Translations under genes and position numbers: made by a program
DNA from: Paraphysomonas bandaiensis
Taxonomy: Eukaryota; Chrysophyceae
Length of the DNA: 64,000 bases
Assembly: GCA_965644295.1 (NCBI GenBank)
Contig: CBFFRP010000035.1
Location: forward strand, 62,001-126,000
Direction of reading: 5' to 3'
The notes under the pieces: model-generated
The model's database searches: none
Told to the model about the DNA's origin: nothing
The model's input: only the letters and a program-made list of their open reading frames with translations
Shown: positions 1 through 11,316 of the stretch, one piece after another
How positions within the stretch are numbered: position 1 is the first letter of the stretch
Layout of the letters: the number at the start of each line of letters is the position of its first letter

Positions 1-580
1 TGTTCCTACGGGATCTCCTACTACATCGATGCCTACAGGTGTACCCTCTTGTGTTCCTACAGGATCTCCTACTACGTCGAAACCAACTGGTCAGCCCACC
101 AATGTTCCTACAGGATCTCCTACTACATCGATACCAACTGGTCAGCCTTCTTCTGTTCCTACGGGATCTCCTACTACATCGATGCCTACAGGTGTACCCT
201 CTTGTGTTCCTACAGGATATCCAACTACATCGATGCCTACAGTTCAGCCCACCAATGTTCCTACAGGATCTCCTACTACATCGATACCAACTGGTCAGCC
301 TTCTTCTGTTCCTACGGGATCTCCTACTACATCGATGCCTACAGGTGTACCCTCTTGTGTTCCTACAGGATATCCAACTACATCGATGCCTACAGTTCAG
401 CCCACCAATGTTCCTACAGGATCTCCTACTACATCGATACCAACTGGTCAACCTACTAAAGTTCCTACGGGATCACCCACTACATTGATGCCTACAGATG
501 GGCCCTCTTATGTTCCTACGAGAACTCCAACAACATCGAAACCTACAGATGGACCCTCTTATATTCCTACAGGATCACCT
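1..580 (+). repeat. 51-bp coding tandem repeat (P-T-G-x-P-T/S), 153-bp higher-order unit
   Basis: The 5' end of the polycystin-like gene is a minisatellite of 51-bp units encoding 17-residue blocks such as VPTGSPTTSIPTGQPSS. The word CAATGTTCC recurs at 100, 253 and 406, exactly 153 bp apart, so three 51-bp units form a higher-order repeat. The last copies (about 460-580) are more diverged. The unit is a multiple of three and has no stop in any forward frame, so all three frames stay open here. The protein product is a Pro/Thr/Ser stalk, probably heavily O-glycosylated (inference). Confidence 0.9.
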
Positions 581-3500
581 ACTACACCCGATAGAACTAA
601 TTCTTCTACACCGGATATAACTAATATCGATATTATTACGTCGAAAAACTATTTTGTTATATCTGCGAGCGTGTCAATGCCGGGAACGCTGTATTGCGGT
701 GCGTTTTTGACTACTACGCCCCCTATCTCCATCCTAACTGTCACAATGACAAACAATTTCGCCATTGTTAAGTTTCCTGAAGCTCTAGTCCACATAACCA
801 TTGATAATTTGCTGCCAAATACAGCATATAATGTATATTGTGTGGCAAGTAGTGTATATGGCACTTCTACTTCCTTAGCTGATATGGTAACGAATAAAAT
901 GTTGGTCCGTACAGAGTGCTGTAAAGAGATATCTATTTCGTTAGCTGGAGTATCATATGCTGCTGACACCGATGTGCCGTCGTTCCTTGCAGTTGCTGCG
1001 ACAGCAGCACCGTCATTTCCTTTGACTGTTACTTTCACGGCAAGGCTTTTGGATGGCTCGAATCGATCAACTAATATATTTGTTCCTAGTACTGTTGAGA
1101 TTAACTCTAAATCATGGACTGCTACAAAATATATATCATTGATTGGCTCTCCTGCCGGTCGATATGATATCAGTGTCTCTATGAGTGGAGTGGATGGTGG
1201 TAATTATAGTGTTATTTTCAGTGAGCAGAGTGAATTCACCCTTCAGTTGTCAGGCGTGGAGCCTCCTGTTCCTAGCCTTACTGCTGCTACATTTACTTCT
1301 GATGGAATGTTTGTCATTGTCAAATTTGATTCCCCAACTGACATGGCCGGACAGTTTTCATTGTTCCCGTGTTCGCTAGTTTTTTCTTTCGAGGATGATA
1401 CAAATTCTACGTGTGAGTGGACCAGCCCATATAGTGTACTCGTTACTCCAGGGGCAACCTCCAACATTGATGTGGGTGAAAAAGTCGCTGTTGTTGAGAA
1501 TGTTTTGCGTGCATCATGTCCATTCTCGTCGTTCGAGTGCCTGCAATGGAAAACTGTTCCTTCGACATCAGCAGTTATAATCTCTGCACCAGTAACACCA
1601 ACTCCCCCGGAGGTTGTAATCTCTGGACCCGATAAGTGTGGTCCATGTGATGAAGTTGTTCTTGATCTTCTTTCTTCCACCGGCAGCGGTCGAAAGGCAT
1701 GGAAAAATGTGACTGTCGACGTAATGAGTCGAAACATGGAATCTGCGAGGCAACTGGAAATCTTTTTCTCAACCTATGAGGTAGGCCGTCCGACAACCAT
1801 TCCTCGAGACTTGTTGAACCCCGGATATTATTATGACTTTCATTTTACTCTCTGCAACTTCTTAAATTCATGTTCTCATTCGGTTCACCGTCTCGTGATG
1901 ACGTACAGCTCTGTACCTTTGGTTCGCATATTGGGGCGAAAATCTCGATCTATTGCAACTGCCGTCCCCCTTGTTCTGCAAGCGGATGCATCTGTATCTT
2001 ATTGCAATGGAACTAAGTCATATGCTGGTTTGGAGTACAGTTGGTATGTTACAAGAGATGGATCGCTGGACAGCTCAGTGGCTTCGACATCAAGAGATAT
2101 GTCGAAGTTTAGGGTTCAACCATTTACATTGAGCCCTGGTTCGGTTTACGAATTTGCTGTACAAGTTATTCACACTGACTCTCACGAAATGGTGATGTCG
2201 TCTGTCTATGTCGCTGTTACCAGATCTGATCTCGTCGCTTCCATATATGGTGGTACTCATAGAACTGTGAGACTCGGTGAGAGTATTGTTATCGATGCGT
2301 CGGGGAGTTACGATGCTGACGCTGCGAATTTTACTGATACTTACTTATCGTACTCTTGGAGCTGCTATCAGTACAAACCGAGACTATCAGCTGAATGCGG
2401 ATTAAATATATCATTTGATGGGTCTGTGGCCACAACGTATACATCACTTACAACCAGTACATCTACCGTTTTCGTTATCACGGTGATTGTATCGGACTTC
2501 ACTAGAGAAAGTGAACAGTCAGTGTACATTACCGTGAGCGAAGCAATCGATCCAGTGGGGATAGTATCGGCGAAACACATGACGACGGTGTTTAATTCAG
2601 CGGATGATATCACTCTATTGGCCTCTGTCAATCTTGCTGTCCCTGCCATTGTTGAGTGGGTCGTCAATGATGCTTCTGTTAATCTTACTCCTGTATCTCG
2701 CACAGAAGTTTCCAAGTACTTTGTCCAAGGTCAGCATATTTTCAACATTGTAGTAATGGGAAATGCACTAGTCGGAAGATTTGCGCCCTATGTATTCTCA
2801 CTTTATAGTAATAACCAAACGTTGGTGTCAATAGCCGTGAAAGTTAATTCTGCCCCATCCGCAGGGACGTTTGATGTGGAACCAACTAACGGTACTGCTA
2901 CCAATACAAACTTTTTGTTCGTTGCTAAACTGTGGATGGATGACGATTCTCCCGTGTCCTTTCAGTTTGGTTACTTGTCGTACCATGATACTTTCAATGT
3001 AGTCAGAGACAGATCTGAATCTGGTTATGGATATTCTATATTACCAGCTGGACGAACGACGAAGAGGTTTCTTCTTACGTGCCTCGTGGTGGTGTTTGAT
3101 GTCTTTGACGCCCGTGCTTCGGCAAGCACTGATGTTTTTGTACAAGATATTGAGCTCGATTCCCTGACTCTACAAGATAAAATTACAGCAGAGCTCCGCG
3201 TCAGTTGGGGAAATTTGGATAGCACTAAAATGATTCTCTCTACAACAAGTTCAATTCTGAACACACGTGATTGCTCGAATGCCCCTGACTGCGCCGCATT
3301 GAATCGTGAAGAGTGTGCGAGAGTGGACAATACATGTGGGAAGTGTTTGCCGGGATTCATAGGACCTGCGAGTGAAGATAACTCAGACTGTATTAATGTT
3401 GAGGTGTTTACTTCCATCTTTTCGAATGATGGGTATGCGACAGCGTGCCGCACTGATTATGATTGCGCTCTATGGACGTATTGTAGTGTTGAGAGGGGGG

Positions 3501-6500
3501 TTTGCGAAAGATCAATGAAAAATTGTCTGCAAAATTGTTCAGGAAATGGGAAGTGTGGTTTTCGGAATGTTGATACCGGTGCATCGATTGACGTATGTTT
3601 TATGGGAGACACGACTTGTGAGGCTATCTGCAGCTGCAATGAAGGTTTTGGTGGCACAGGTTGCCGCCTCACCGCCACTGAATTACAGGTCAAGCAGTCC
3701 ATACAACGGCAGCTCTTGGAATATTTGAGATTGCTGTGCAAGTTTGATGATCCGAGCTCCAATAGTATAAGTACATGGCAGTTGCTTCTGGCTTCAATTA
3801 CTGAGTCAGGAGATAAGCTCTCACCAACAGCATCTAAAATCGCTCTTGATATCGCCGATTATATACTGTGGAGTGCATCTGACATCGATATATCGAATGA
3901 CTGTCTACGAGGTGTTTTAAACTCAGTAGACTCGATTATTATTGCGTCTGCGCCAACCTCGAATTATACCCTTGATCAGCATCTATCTAGTTTGGGAGAC
4001 CCCATCAGCATGTTGGATAGCATTGGTCTACGTTTTAATAGTGACATGGTGGAAGGGCAGCGTGCCATAGAAAGTGTCAACAAGATGTTTAGGCTTACGA
4101 CTCAAGTTCTGCCTTATTCTGCAGGAAATTCCACTGTCTTGTTACCAATGACTTCCACAGAACAAAGCACAGGCATCCAACCTAATTCTTTGTTTATTAG
4201 TGCGAACTCACAGTCCGAACAGAGAATATTGGCAGCGTCCCTCAAGGCGCGATTGTATAGCAATTCAACAAATTTTAATTCCGATGCTTTGAGGGTTGTA
4301 TTCGATTCCTCATTCAGTGATAATTCTTCAGTCACTTTGGTAGTACGGAATTATGTGGAAGATAGTTATGGATCACTCAATGATGCAGTGTTTGTGAACA
4401 CAACATGTAGTGAGGGGGACTATGCGGAATATGAACATATTTGTCCCGGAGGAGATATGGGTGACATGTCAGTGTTACATGTGTGTAACGGCAGTGCTGT
4501 TATGATGGAGACGAGGTGCCCCACTGTCGCTGCCGTGCCTGTGTGTCGCGTGCTTAATGGGGATAACTTCAACTGTACCGTGCAGTCATACTCCACCGCA
4601 TCAACCGTTTGTATGTGCTATCATGTGATTAATGACTCGAAAAGACGATCACTCTCCTTGGAAGGAACAGGAGCTCTTGAGGTATATAAGGTGGTTAGGC
4701 TGTTTTGACATGCTTATTATTTCTGTCTATAGGTTGCTGCAGTCACACAACTTGTAGTAGAAGACTTTGCCACTACTATATCGACAGCTGGTGACTTCGA
4801 TTCCTCTGCTGACTTGGAGGATACCATTATTGTGATTATGTTGTATGGTGTCATGTGGTATGTACTTCAGACTTGTTAGAACATTGTGTTTTATTTCACC
4901 TCAATAGGGTCGGCGGGTTGATTGGTATAGCTATGTGCTCAATACGACAATACGTTACGCATCGTAAGGTGGGCGAAGGCGAATCTCGACTTGAGAAAAA
5001 GAAAATGTTGGCGAGCACAACCAAGTCTGCAGCCGATGTGAGAAACTACCTGACAGCTTATGTGAATGAAATATTTCCTTCTGTGTTTCATGCTAAATCT
5101 GTTTCGCGAAGACTTTGGGATGAAATATGCAAGCACCATAGGTGGTTTCAAAGCGAACTATATATTATTGACTGCTGAATAATTGATGTACGCAGGTACC
5201 TGGTGTTGTTTACAGCGTCAGGAGTAGATGGAGATAATCTGCGGATACTAACCGGTATACGTTCAGGATATGCAAGCAATTTATGTAATTGATATTTTCT
5301 CAGGGCTGCATTTACTGACCATTCAGAGTATGCTGATGTTCATTCTAGCTGTTTGTTATGACCTGGTATGTGTTTTTTTGTATCATCTGTGCAAAGTCGT
5401 TCTAACCCCGATAATAATGCATTCATGACAGCAATTTCCCCAAGATGACGGTTCGTGTGAGGCATTCACCACAGAGTCAGAGTGTCTCAGACAGAAGTCA
5501 CCTTTCGATGTAGATGTGTCATTATGTTCGTGGAATGAGGACTCTACAGCAGTTGGGGGATACTCTTGTGCATACGAGCCTCCCACGATGACAGTTCGGG
5601 TCAGTTTAATAATTATCATTTTTGTTGTGTTTGTATGTAATGTGTAGTTAGGTTATTATCATCATATCGATCGTTGTGGCTACTATTACTGCGCCGGTTA
5701 ACTTACTTGTGGACTTTTTGTTCATTGAAATTCTATCTGCTCCAACCGCGGATTCCTTAAAGGTTCGAAATCGGGAATCCCTGGTAAAAAGGGTCGCACG
5801 CCGGTCGTCTGCAGTTGGGAGGAGGGTGTCATCCGTCTCAACCCAAGCTTTGAAATCTTTGCGCAATAGTGTTTTACGAAAACCCAGATACTCATTTGGT
5901 CTGACGGGTAATGTTCCAACAACCCGAATGGTTCCAGAATCTGCTGAAGAGGCGCATCATATAGCATCTACTTCCGTGAGAGAGATATTGCAAGATGTGA
6001 AAGCCAAAATTGACACTCGCGTAACTACAAGAGATGTTCGACGTAAAGAATCAGATACCTTTAAGTCGAAAAAAAATTTGCATGAGAAACGGAAATACAG
6101 ACAACGAAGTGATAGTGATGTTGTGAATTTCCAGCACGACGTCAGTGATGATACAATAGATAATATATTTTTCGATCTTTCTGTAGACATTACAGAGCAG
6201 AGAAGAAACCTGAAGAATAACCAAAAAGAAGTTTTCGACACCATGTGGGGCATTGACCCTACTGGTGAATTTTCGAAACAAACAGAGAGGACTCTCTTTT
6301 GTACATTGAGGACAATGAGTGCTGAAAGCGCGATCAAGAAGGAGTTAATGTTTGTGAAAGCAGAGACACAATCGAAATATGAAAAGCTTCGGTTTGCAAC
6401 TGACGTGCAAATTGGAATGGAAATACTGCATCTTTTTATTGTGGACCTCCTTGGAAGGGACACTCCTGTGGCAAAGGTAAGTTACATATTATATACCTCT

Positions 6501-8121
6501 TTATTTTTGATTCTTGAAATATATAGATATTTTTGACGAAGAGCGAAGAAGAGTAAGTGCAATGTTAACTGAGAAATATGTTTCTAAGTACAATTTATTA
6601 GCTTTAGACATTCGTATGTTGTTACCAAGATGGTTAAAACCATTGCCTGGGCAGTTGTTGTTTTGCTGAACTTGTTTTTCGTGTACTTCTCGTTACTGCG
6701 CGGTCTAGAGCGAGGGTTTGAGTGGCAGGTAATATATGATGCTTTGTCAAAATCGAGTTGTTCATATTGTCCACAGAGGTTGTTTTTGGTTGCTTGTATT
6801 ATACAGTTCATTGTCGAGATATTGTTTTATGAGGTGGGTCAAAACTATTTATCAAGTCATCATTGTGATGTTGTGACCACAGACTTCCGAATGCGCCATT
6901 GTTCATTTCTATATTCCCGATCTGGCTCGGAATGAAGTACGAAGTGTGGGATTCGCTGTTCATCAGGCAGTCAGTAAAGTGTGCACAGCTACCGTGGAGA
7001 GCGCATCCAATGTGATTCTCGATGCACCTAGATATTTATTTGTATCTACCAATGTAGCGAAGAAATTTCCGGATTTGTTGGAGAGTATAATAGTCATGAG
7101 CTATCACACATACTCTCCTGGGGAGTTTTCGAAGAAGTGGCGTTTTTTTCATTTCTCAGAATCGTTTGTAGCATCGGTCAATCCTTGGGCGAGGTCCAGA
7201 TCTCGTGTAAAACGTTTTACTCTCAGTACGATGTGTGTGGGGTTGCTTCAACAATTAGGTGCTATGTCCCCAACATTTCAGCGTGTTGTGATTCACACAT
7301 TGCAACCCCTTGTTGTGAGTGCGATTTGTCTTTTATTTGTTTTGGTTGAAAAGCATCCCATATTCTTAGTTTTGTTCGTTCCACCTCTTCTATATAAGCT
7401 GTACTGTGGAATTCGAGACTATGAATGCGACAAAACAGACAGTTCCAGAAGCAGTGTGGATGATAAGGGAGCTGATATGGAAGAAAACTTGCATAACAAT
7501 GTCAATGAGAGTATAAACGAATGCCTACCTAAGGATCGTGGTGTTTGCAACGAAGAGACTTTGCGATTGGCGGAATATCCTGCTCTGCTCCGGAATAGTA
7601 GTGAAACTGTGCATGGTATTGTTGCTGACACGAACGAATTCGAGGCTGGTTTAGACTCTAGCATGAATTCCGATGAACACTGTGCCTCCAACTTTCCATC
7701 TGATGTAAGCTGTTGGTCTGTTAGTTCAATGTCGAAGTCATTGCACGGTTTTGAGATATCCTCTGATGATGCGTCTCAAAACATATTGGAATCGGAAAGT
7801 TCTGAATCCTTCAGTGAAACGGAAAGCAAAGGTTATCGCAGCCTTTCTTTAGATATCGACCGGCCTCAGACTAGTGATATTGAGAGTGGACCAAAGAGCC
7901 GTCCTCACGCGATGTCAATGGGTGATATTGACTTGCTTGATTACGATGAGGAATACTTCGTATCAGGCGATGCATGCGTATGCTCAGAAGAAGAGAATAA
8001 GCTCTACGATGAGTTTCATTTTGCAGAAAGTTGCGATGCTGCGTGTAAAAATAATATTGTTTTAGGCGATGACAGTTCGAATGCAGTCAGCGACGATATT
8101 CGATTACAGTCTGAAGCCTAG
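1..8121 (+). CDS. Polycystin-1/REJ-like multi-domain membrane protein, 5'-truncated by the window, 11 exons
   Basis: Reconstructed as join(<2..4681, 4733..4857, 4908..5141, 5196..5254, 5304..5365, 5432..5599, 5652..6476, 6527..6552, 6608..6728, 6777..6833, 6883..8121). All phases agree, giving at least 2531 residues; introns are 48-66 bp with GT/AG ends. Order: P/T/S repeats (1-580), FN3/Ig-like and REJ/PKD-like ectodomain (about 600-3200), two Cys-rich EGF-like modules (about 3270-3670), GPS-type motif with C-M-C-Y-H (about 4540-4625), then 6-7 TM helices. These include TIIVIMLYGVMW joined to VGGLIGIAMCSI across intron 2, LLTIQSMLMFILAVCYDL, and an ITAPVNLLVDFLF helix. The acidic, Ser-rich C-terminal tail (from about 7430) is probably cytosolic. 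Known families: REJ/GPS proteins related to polycystin-1 act as surface receptors or channel partners. No PKD2-like pore domain is seen. The start lies outside the window. The exon chain is well supported; ligand and function are unknown. Confidence 0.85.
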
Positions 8122-8699
8122 TTGGTTTTCCATGGTGATATTTTGTTGTTCAAATAAATGCTTTATACCGTTCACTCAGTTGATGTTTTCATTGTGCTGT
8201 ACTCTTTTTTAGATTTGTGCTTATATCCGTGTTGCATCAGTGACACCTGGAGTTTATGTTTCAAATAAAATGAATGATTATTCGCACATACCTGTGTATG
8301 GCGAGTTTATTTGTGAAGCAGAGTTGGGTGAGGTATCGTATTATGCTGCATTACTTTTGCTATATATAAATATATAATAAATGGAATCGTTACATTTTAT
8401 GACTAGAATTAATTTGGAAATATTGCGTTTCTCCGAGTCAGTTTGCATAATTCTGAGCAATAAATGAGTAATTGTTTCCTTAGTTATGAAGTCGTGTTGG
8501 ACTTGGAAACCACTGAAGGAACCACTTATTATGTATGCCTGCATAGCAAGTTCGCACGATGTACTCATTGTAAATTTTGCCTTCACTACACTCAATAACA
8601 TAGTCAATAACCACACTTTTACAAGAACTAGTTTTAGTAAAGATTAATTTAATTATTAATTATATTATTTACTATAGACTACTGACTACAATATGAGAG
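8122..8699. other. Intergenic, no gene seen
   Basis: AT-rich 3' flank of the polycystin-like gene. An AATAAA-like word at about 8153-8158 (CAAATAAATG) is a plausible polyadenylation signal shortly after the stop codon. A 91-codon minus-strand open frame at 8341-8616 has no recognisable features and is not called. Confidence 0.5.
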
Positions 8700-9545
8700 T
8701 GTGTAATGGCAAGATGTTTGGTAGGTAATAGAACTTGCTTGGTACCTATATGTCAAAAAGGTAGTGCCTAATAGGGTTGCTAATGCGATTATTAGGTATC
8801 AAGAACTAGGACCCACCTATAGCTGGTCTTGCCACCTATATGTGAACCTATATTGCAGGTCTTAGTATTAGCAAAAGATAGGCGTTAAGAAGCAGCACCA
8901 GTTTAGTAGCTTCAAGAAAACTAGTCAAGCTAGATAGACGTCTACCTGTAACTAACTAGTACAAACTCTATTATCCTACTATTTAGCGCTACGGAGGCTG
9001 CTTGTGTGTCGCCGCAAGAACTAAGGTGCAACTACCTCCGCTCTATCGCTCAAAGCAGAATGTTGATATATACCTGGCATCTACTGACTTCAGGATTTTT
9101 GATTCTTTTAAGGTGAACATCCCGGATTCTTAACTTCAGCAGGCAGCCCAATACCCCGGTTACCCTTCGAGTGGATGCCCTTGAGGTGGGCCCATTTCCG
9201 AATGCCTGTTTATTCGTCAAGGCCCAAAGACGTCTACACATGTGACACTTATTGGTGTCCCTTGTACCACAGAAGCAGTTATTTGGCTATGAGTGGGTAG
9301 AATAATATCTGCTGTCTATGTTTGCGATTCACTTTAGTTTCCCGGAGAAATATCTCCGGTACTTTCCCCCCAGAACACCACGAAAATATGAGAGTCCGAC
9401 TATGTTGAGGGAGGTGGTCCTACCTGAAACTGGTAAAGGTGCTACCTATTGAGCTAAAATGTGCCTATAGGTACTACACAAGTACATAATAGGTACCAGG
9501 AGATTTAATTACAGTAATAAGGAACCTATAGGTACTTTTTCTGAA
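8700..9545. repeat. Cluster of ACCTATAGGT-type words around a hAT-derived insert
   Basis: Variants of GGTACCTATA, CACCTATA, GTGCCTATAGGTAC and AACCTATAGGTAC recur between 8735 and 9540, several of them palindromic around CCTATAGG. They lie on both sides of the hAT-derived sequence (8945-9424), so that insert may have landed in an older repeat. No coding potential is seen. Confidence 0.5.
8945..9424 (+). mobile_element. Non-autonomous hAT-related element, copy A (internal deletion)
   Basis: Homologous by eye to 31060-31985 (+), 18955-19370 (-) and 44172-44645 (-). Shared blocks include AGAATGTTGATATATACCTG, GCCTGTTTATTCGT, AGACGTCTACACA, GGCTATGAGTGG, and a terminal block with ACACCACGAAAA near 9380. 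The copy near 31 kb holds a transposase remnant between these blocks and this copy does not, so it looks like an internally deleted (MITE-like) derivative. Exact ends and target duplication were not resolved. Confidence 0.65.
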
Positions 9546-9622
9546 GTTCACCGATGTAGTATTGTAGTATACATTTGTACTCTTGTTATTCGTACTGTGA
9601 GAATGAATGACGATATAGTTAT

Positions 9623-9742
9623 ATTTAACCACGGGCAATAAGGAGGCTATATCGTCCCGCGCTCAAAATCTTGAAACGAGGGCGAAAAGCCCGAGTTTTA
9701 AAATTTAGACAAGGGACGATACTCCTTATCCCTAGGTTAAAT
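9623..9742. repeat. Fold-back element with about 30-bp inverted arms and a central GA-bulged hairpin
   Basis: The left arm (9623-9658, ATTTAACC to ATCGTCCC) is an imperfect inverted copy of the right arm (9713-9742, GGGACGATA to GGTTAAAT). Between them, 9673-9698 reads AAAC-GA-GGGC-GAAAA-GCCC-GA-GTTT: a hairpin with a GAAAA loop in which tandem G-A/A-G mismatches split two 4-bp stems. It may be a small fold-back transposon or a structured site. No other copy was seen in the window. Confidence 0.6.
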
Positions 9743-11316
9743 TGTAGCTTATCCTCATGACGTTGAAAAGTTAATATTAGATTGTATAGCTATTTGTAGC
9801 ATGCTTGCTGTATTAAGAAATAGATGTTCCTTGATTAAATTAATAACACAAATGAGAACTCATATAGTTTCAAATGAATGATATGTATACTGTAAGTGTG
9901 ATGATAAATGTAAACAGTTGAAGATGAAAGAGATGCTTCTTATTGCCTTAATTAGCATCATCATCACATTTATATACAGCAGGCTTTACCTCTGCAAGTG
10001 CACCTGATCGAAAGATGTGTGTATGATACGAAACACACAATATCCTGAGAAGCATGATACGGCTCCAACCCTGAAAGAACTGGGTGCCACTGCTCCTAAC
10101 CACCTATATAGCATCAGATATGGTACTTAAACTCTCCTGTAATATTCTTGAAGTTGTTTCGAAGTCCTGGATATGAAGACAGATCCCTTGCACTGACCTC
10201 ATTATGATCTTCTACAGCAGTCGAAGGATGGAATATAACTTGGAGTTAGATGATCTGCTCTTGATATTTGGCTCATGATTGTGGTTTCTCTATAATTGTG
10301 TACTATAATGAAATCACGTACATTCGACTGTCATTATCATAATGAAGATAGAAGTGAGCTTCTGTTGAACCGAATATTGAAGTTGAATGTCTCTATTTGC
10401 CCGGTGCTGATATGAGCGCCCTGTTGAGCCCAAATCAGGTCAAAAAAAAGCATTTTTTGAGACAAAATGGGGATAAGCATATAGTGGTAAAACGAAATAT
10501 AGTGACGATGCAAGTTGTAGTGACGATATAAGATCGTACGAGAAATGATTGGTAGTAAAGACAACATGAAATTGATGAATGATATGAGATATTGATTATA
10601 ATCTATAATTCTCAGCATTGAGTATAAGTTTACCTTCTTTTGTAAGCTAATATTTCTCATATAATGTCATACTATGATAGTGTCTAGTTGCTTGATATTA
10701 TTTAGTGCAACAACAATAAGTTGAAATGCGGTTAAGTTGCAGCGAACGATTCACAACAACTTAGCAGTTGAATTAAAGAGCTGCGTTTACTAATCATGCC
10801 AGATTCCATAAAGCAATACCTTGAAGAAGGATAACATGGTGCCCTTACTAACCATAGTGAAAGCCATATTACCGATAATAGTTACTTGCACTTCTTTCTA
10901 AATGCGTATTAGGGCTGCAAAGAAAGCCAAATTAACTTGCAGTATTTGTTTCAGTATAGGTTCTACTTCCAACACAAAATAGATATTACACAAATTATTT
11001 CATTGTTATTAAATCAACTGGGAATCTGACGTATTATATTATCGGTGGCCTATAAAATAGAGCCCATCATTATCACAAATAAAACCATTATCATGTTACC
11101 GCTATTAGGCACCAGTTACACGTGATGCATATTAGTCGATACAATTGAGTTGTAGCCGTGTTGTTAAAAGCCTGAGAAAAGAGGGTAATAATAAATGCTG
11201 TGGAAGCATGAGGCAATTCAAGGCCTCAGAAAAGCAATGTATTAGTGACAACTGTCACAACTTTTGAACGCATGTCTCATGTCATCTGAGGATCGACAAG
11301 TTTTCGACCAAGATTC
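9743..11316. other. Gene-free AT-rich intergenic region
   Basis: No credible gene. The one open frame of note (10337-10660, minus) is Ile/Tyr/His/Leu-rich with no domain, as expected of random AT-rich DNA. The right end is the 3' flank of the minus-strand KH gene. Confidence 0.5.

Noticed and set aside
39-488. Two further long plus-strand frames over the 51-bp repeats
   Set aside because: Frame shadows of the 51-bp unit, which has no stop in any frame. Only the PTG frame continues into recognisable domains.
4690-5200. Frameshift or pseudogene break in the polycystin-like gene
   Set aside because: The stops are inside GT/AG introns of 50-54 bp; splicing restores phase and continuous family-like TM helices.
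5763-5785. tRNA B-box-like GGTTCGAAATC
   Set aside because: It lies in a well-supported coding exon and has no A-box or cloverleaf around it.
10337-10660. Minus-strand 107-codon frame
   Set aside because: Random-looking composition in AT-rich DNA, no domain, no promoter cluster, no splice partners.
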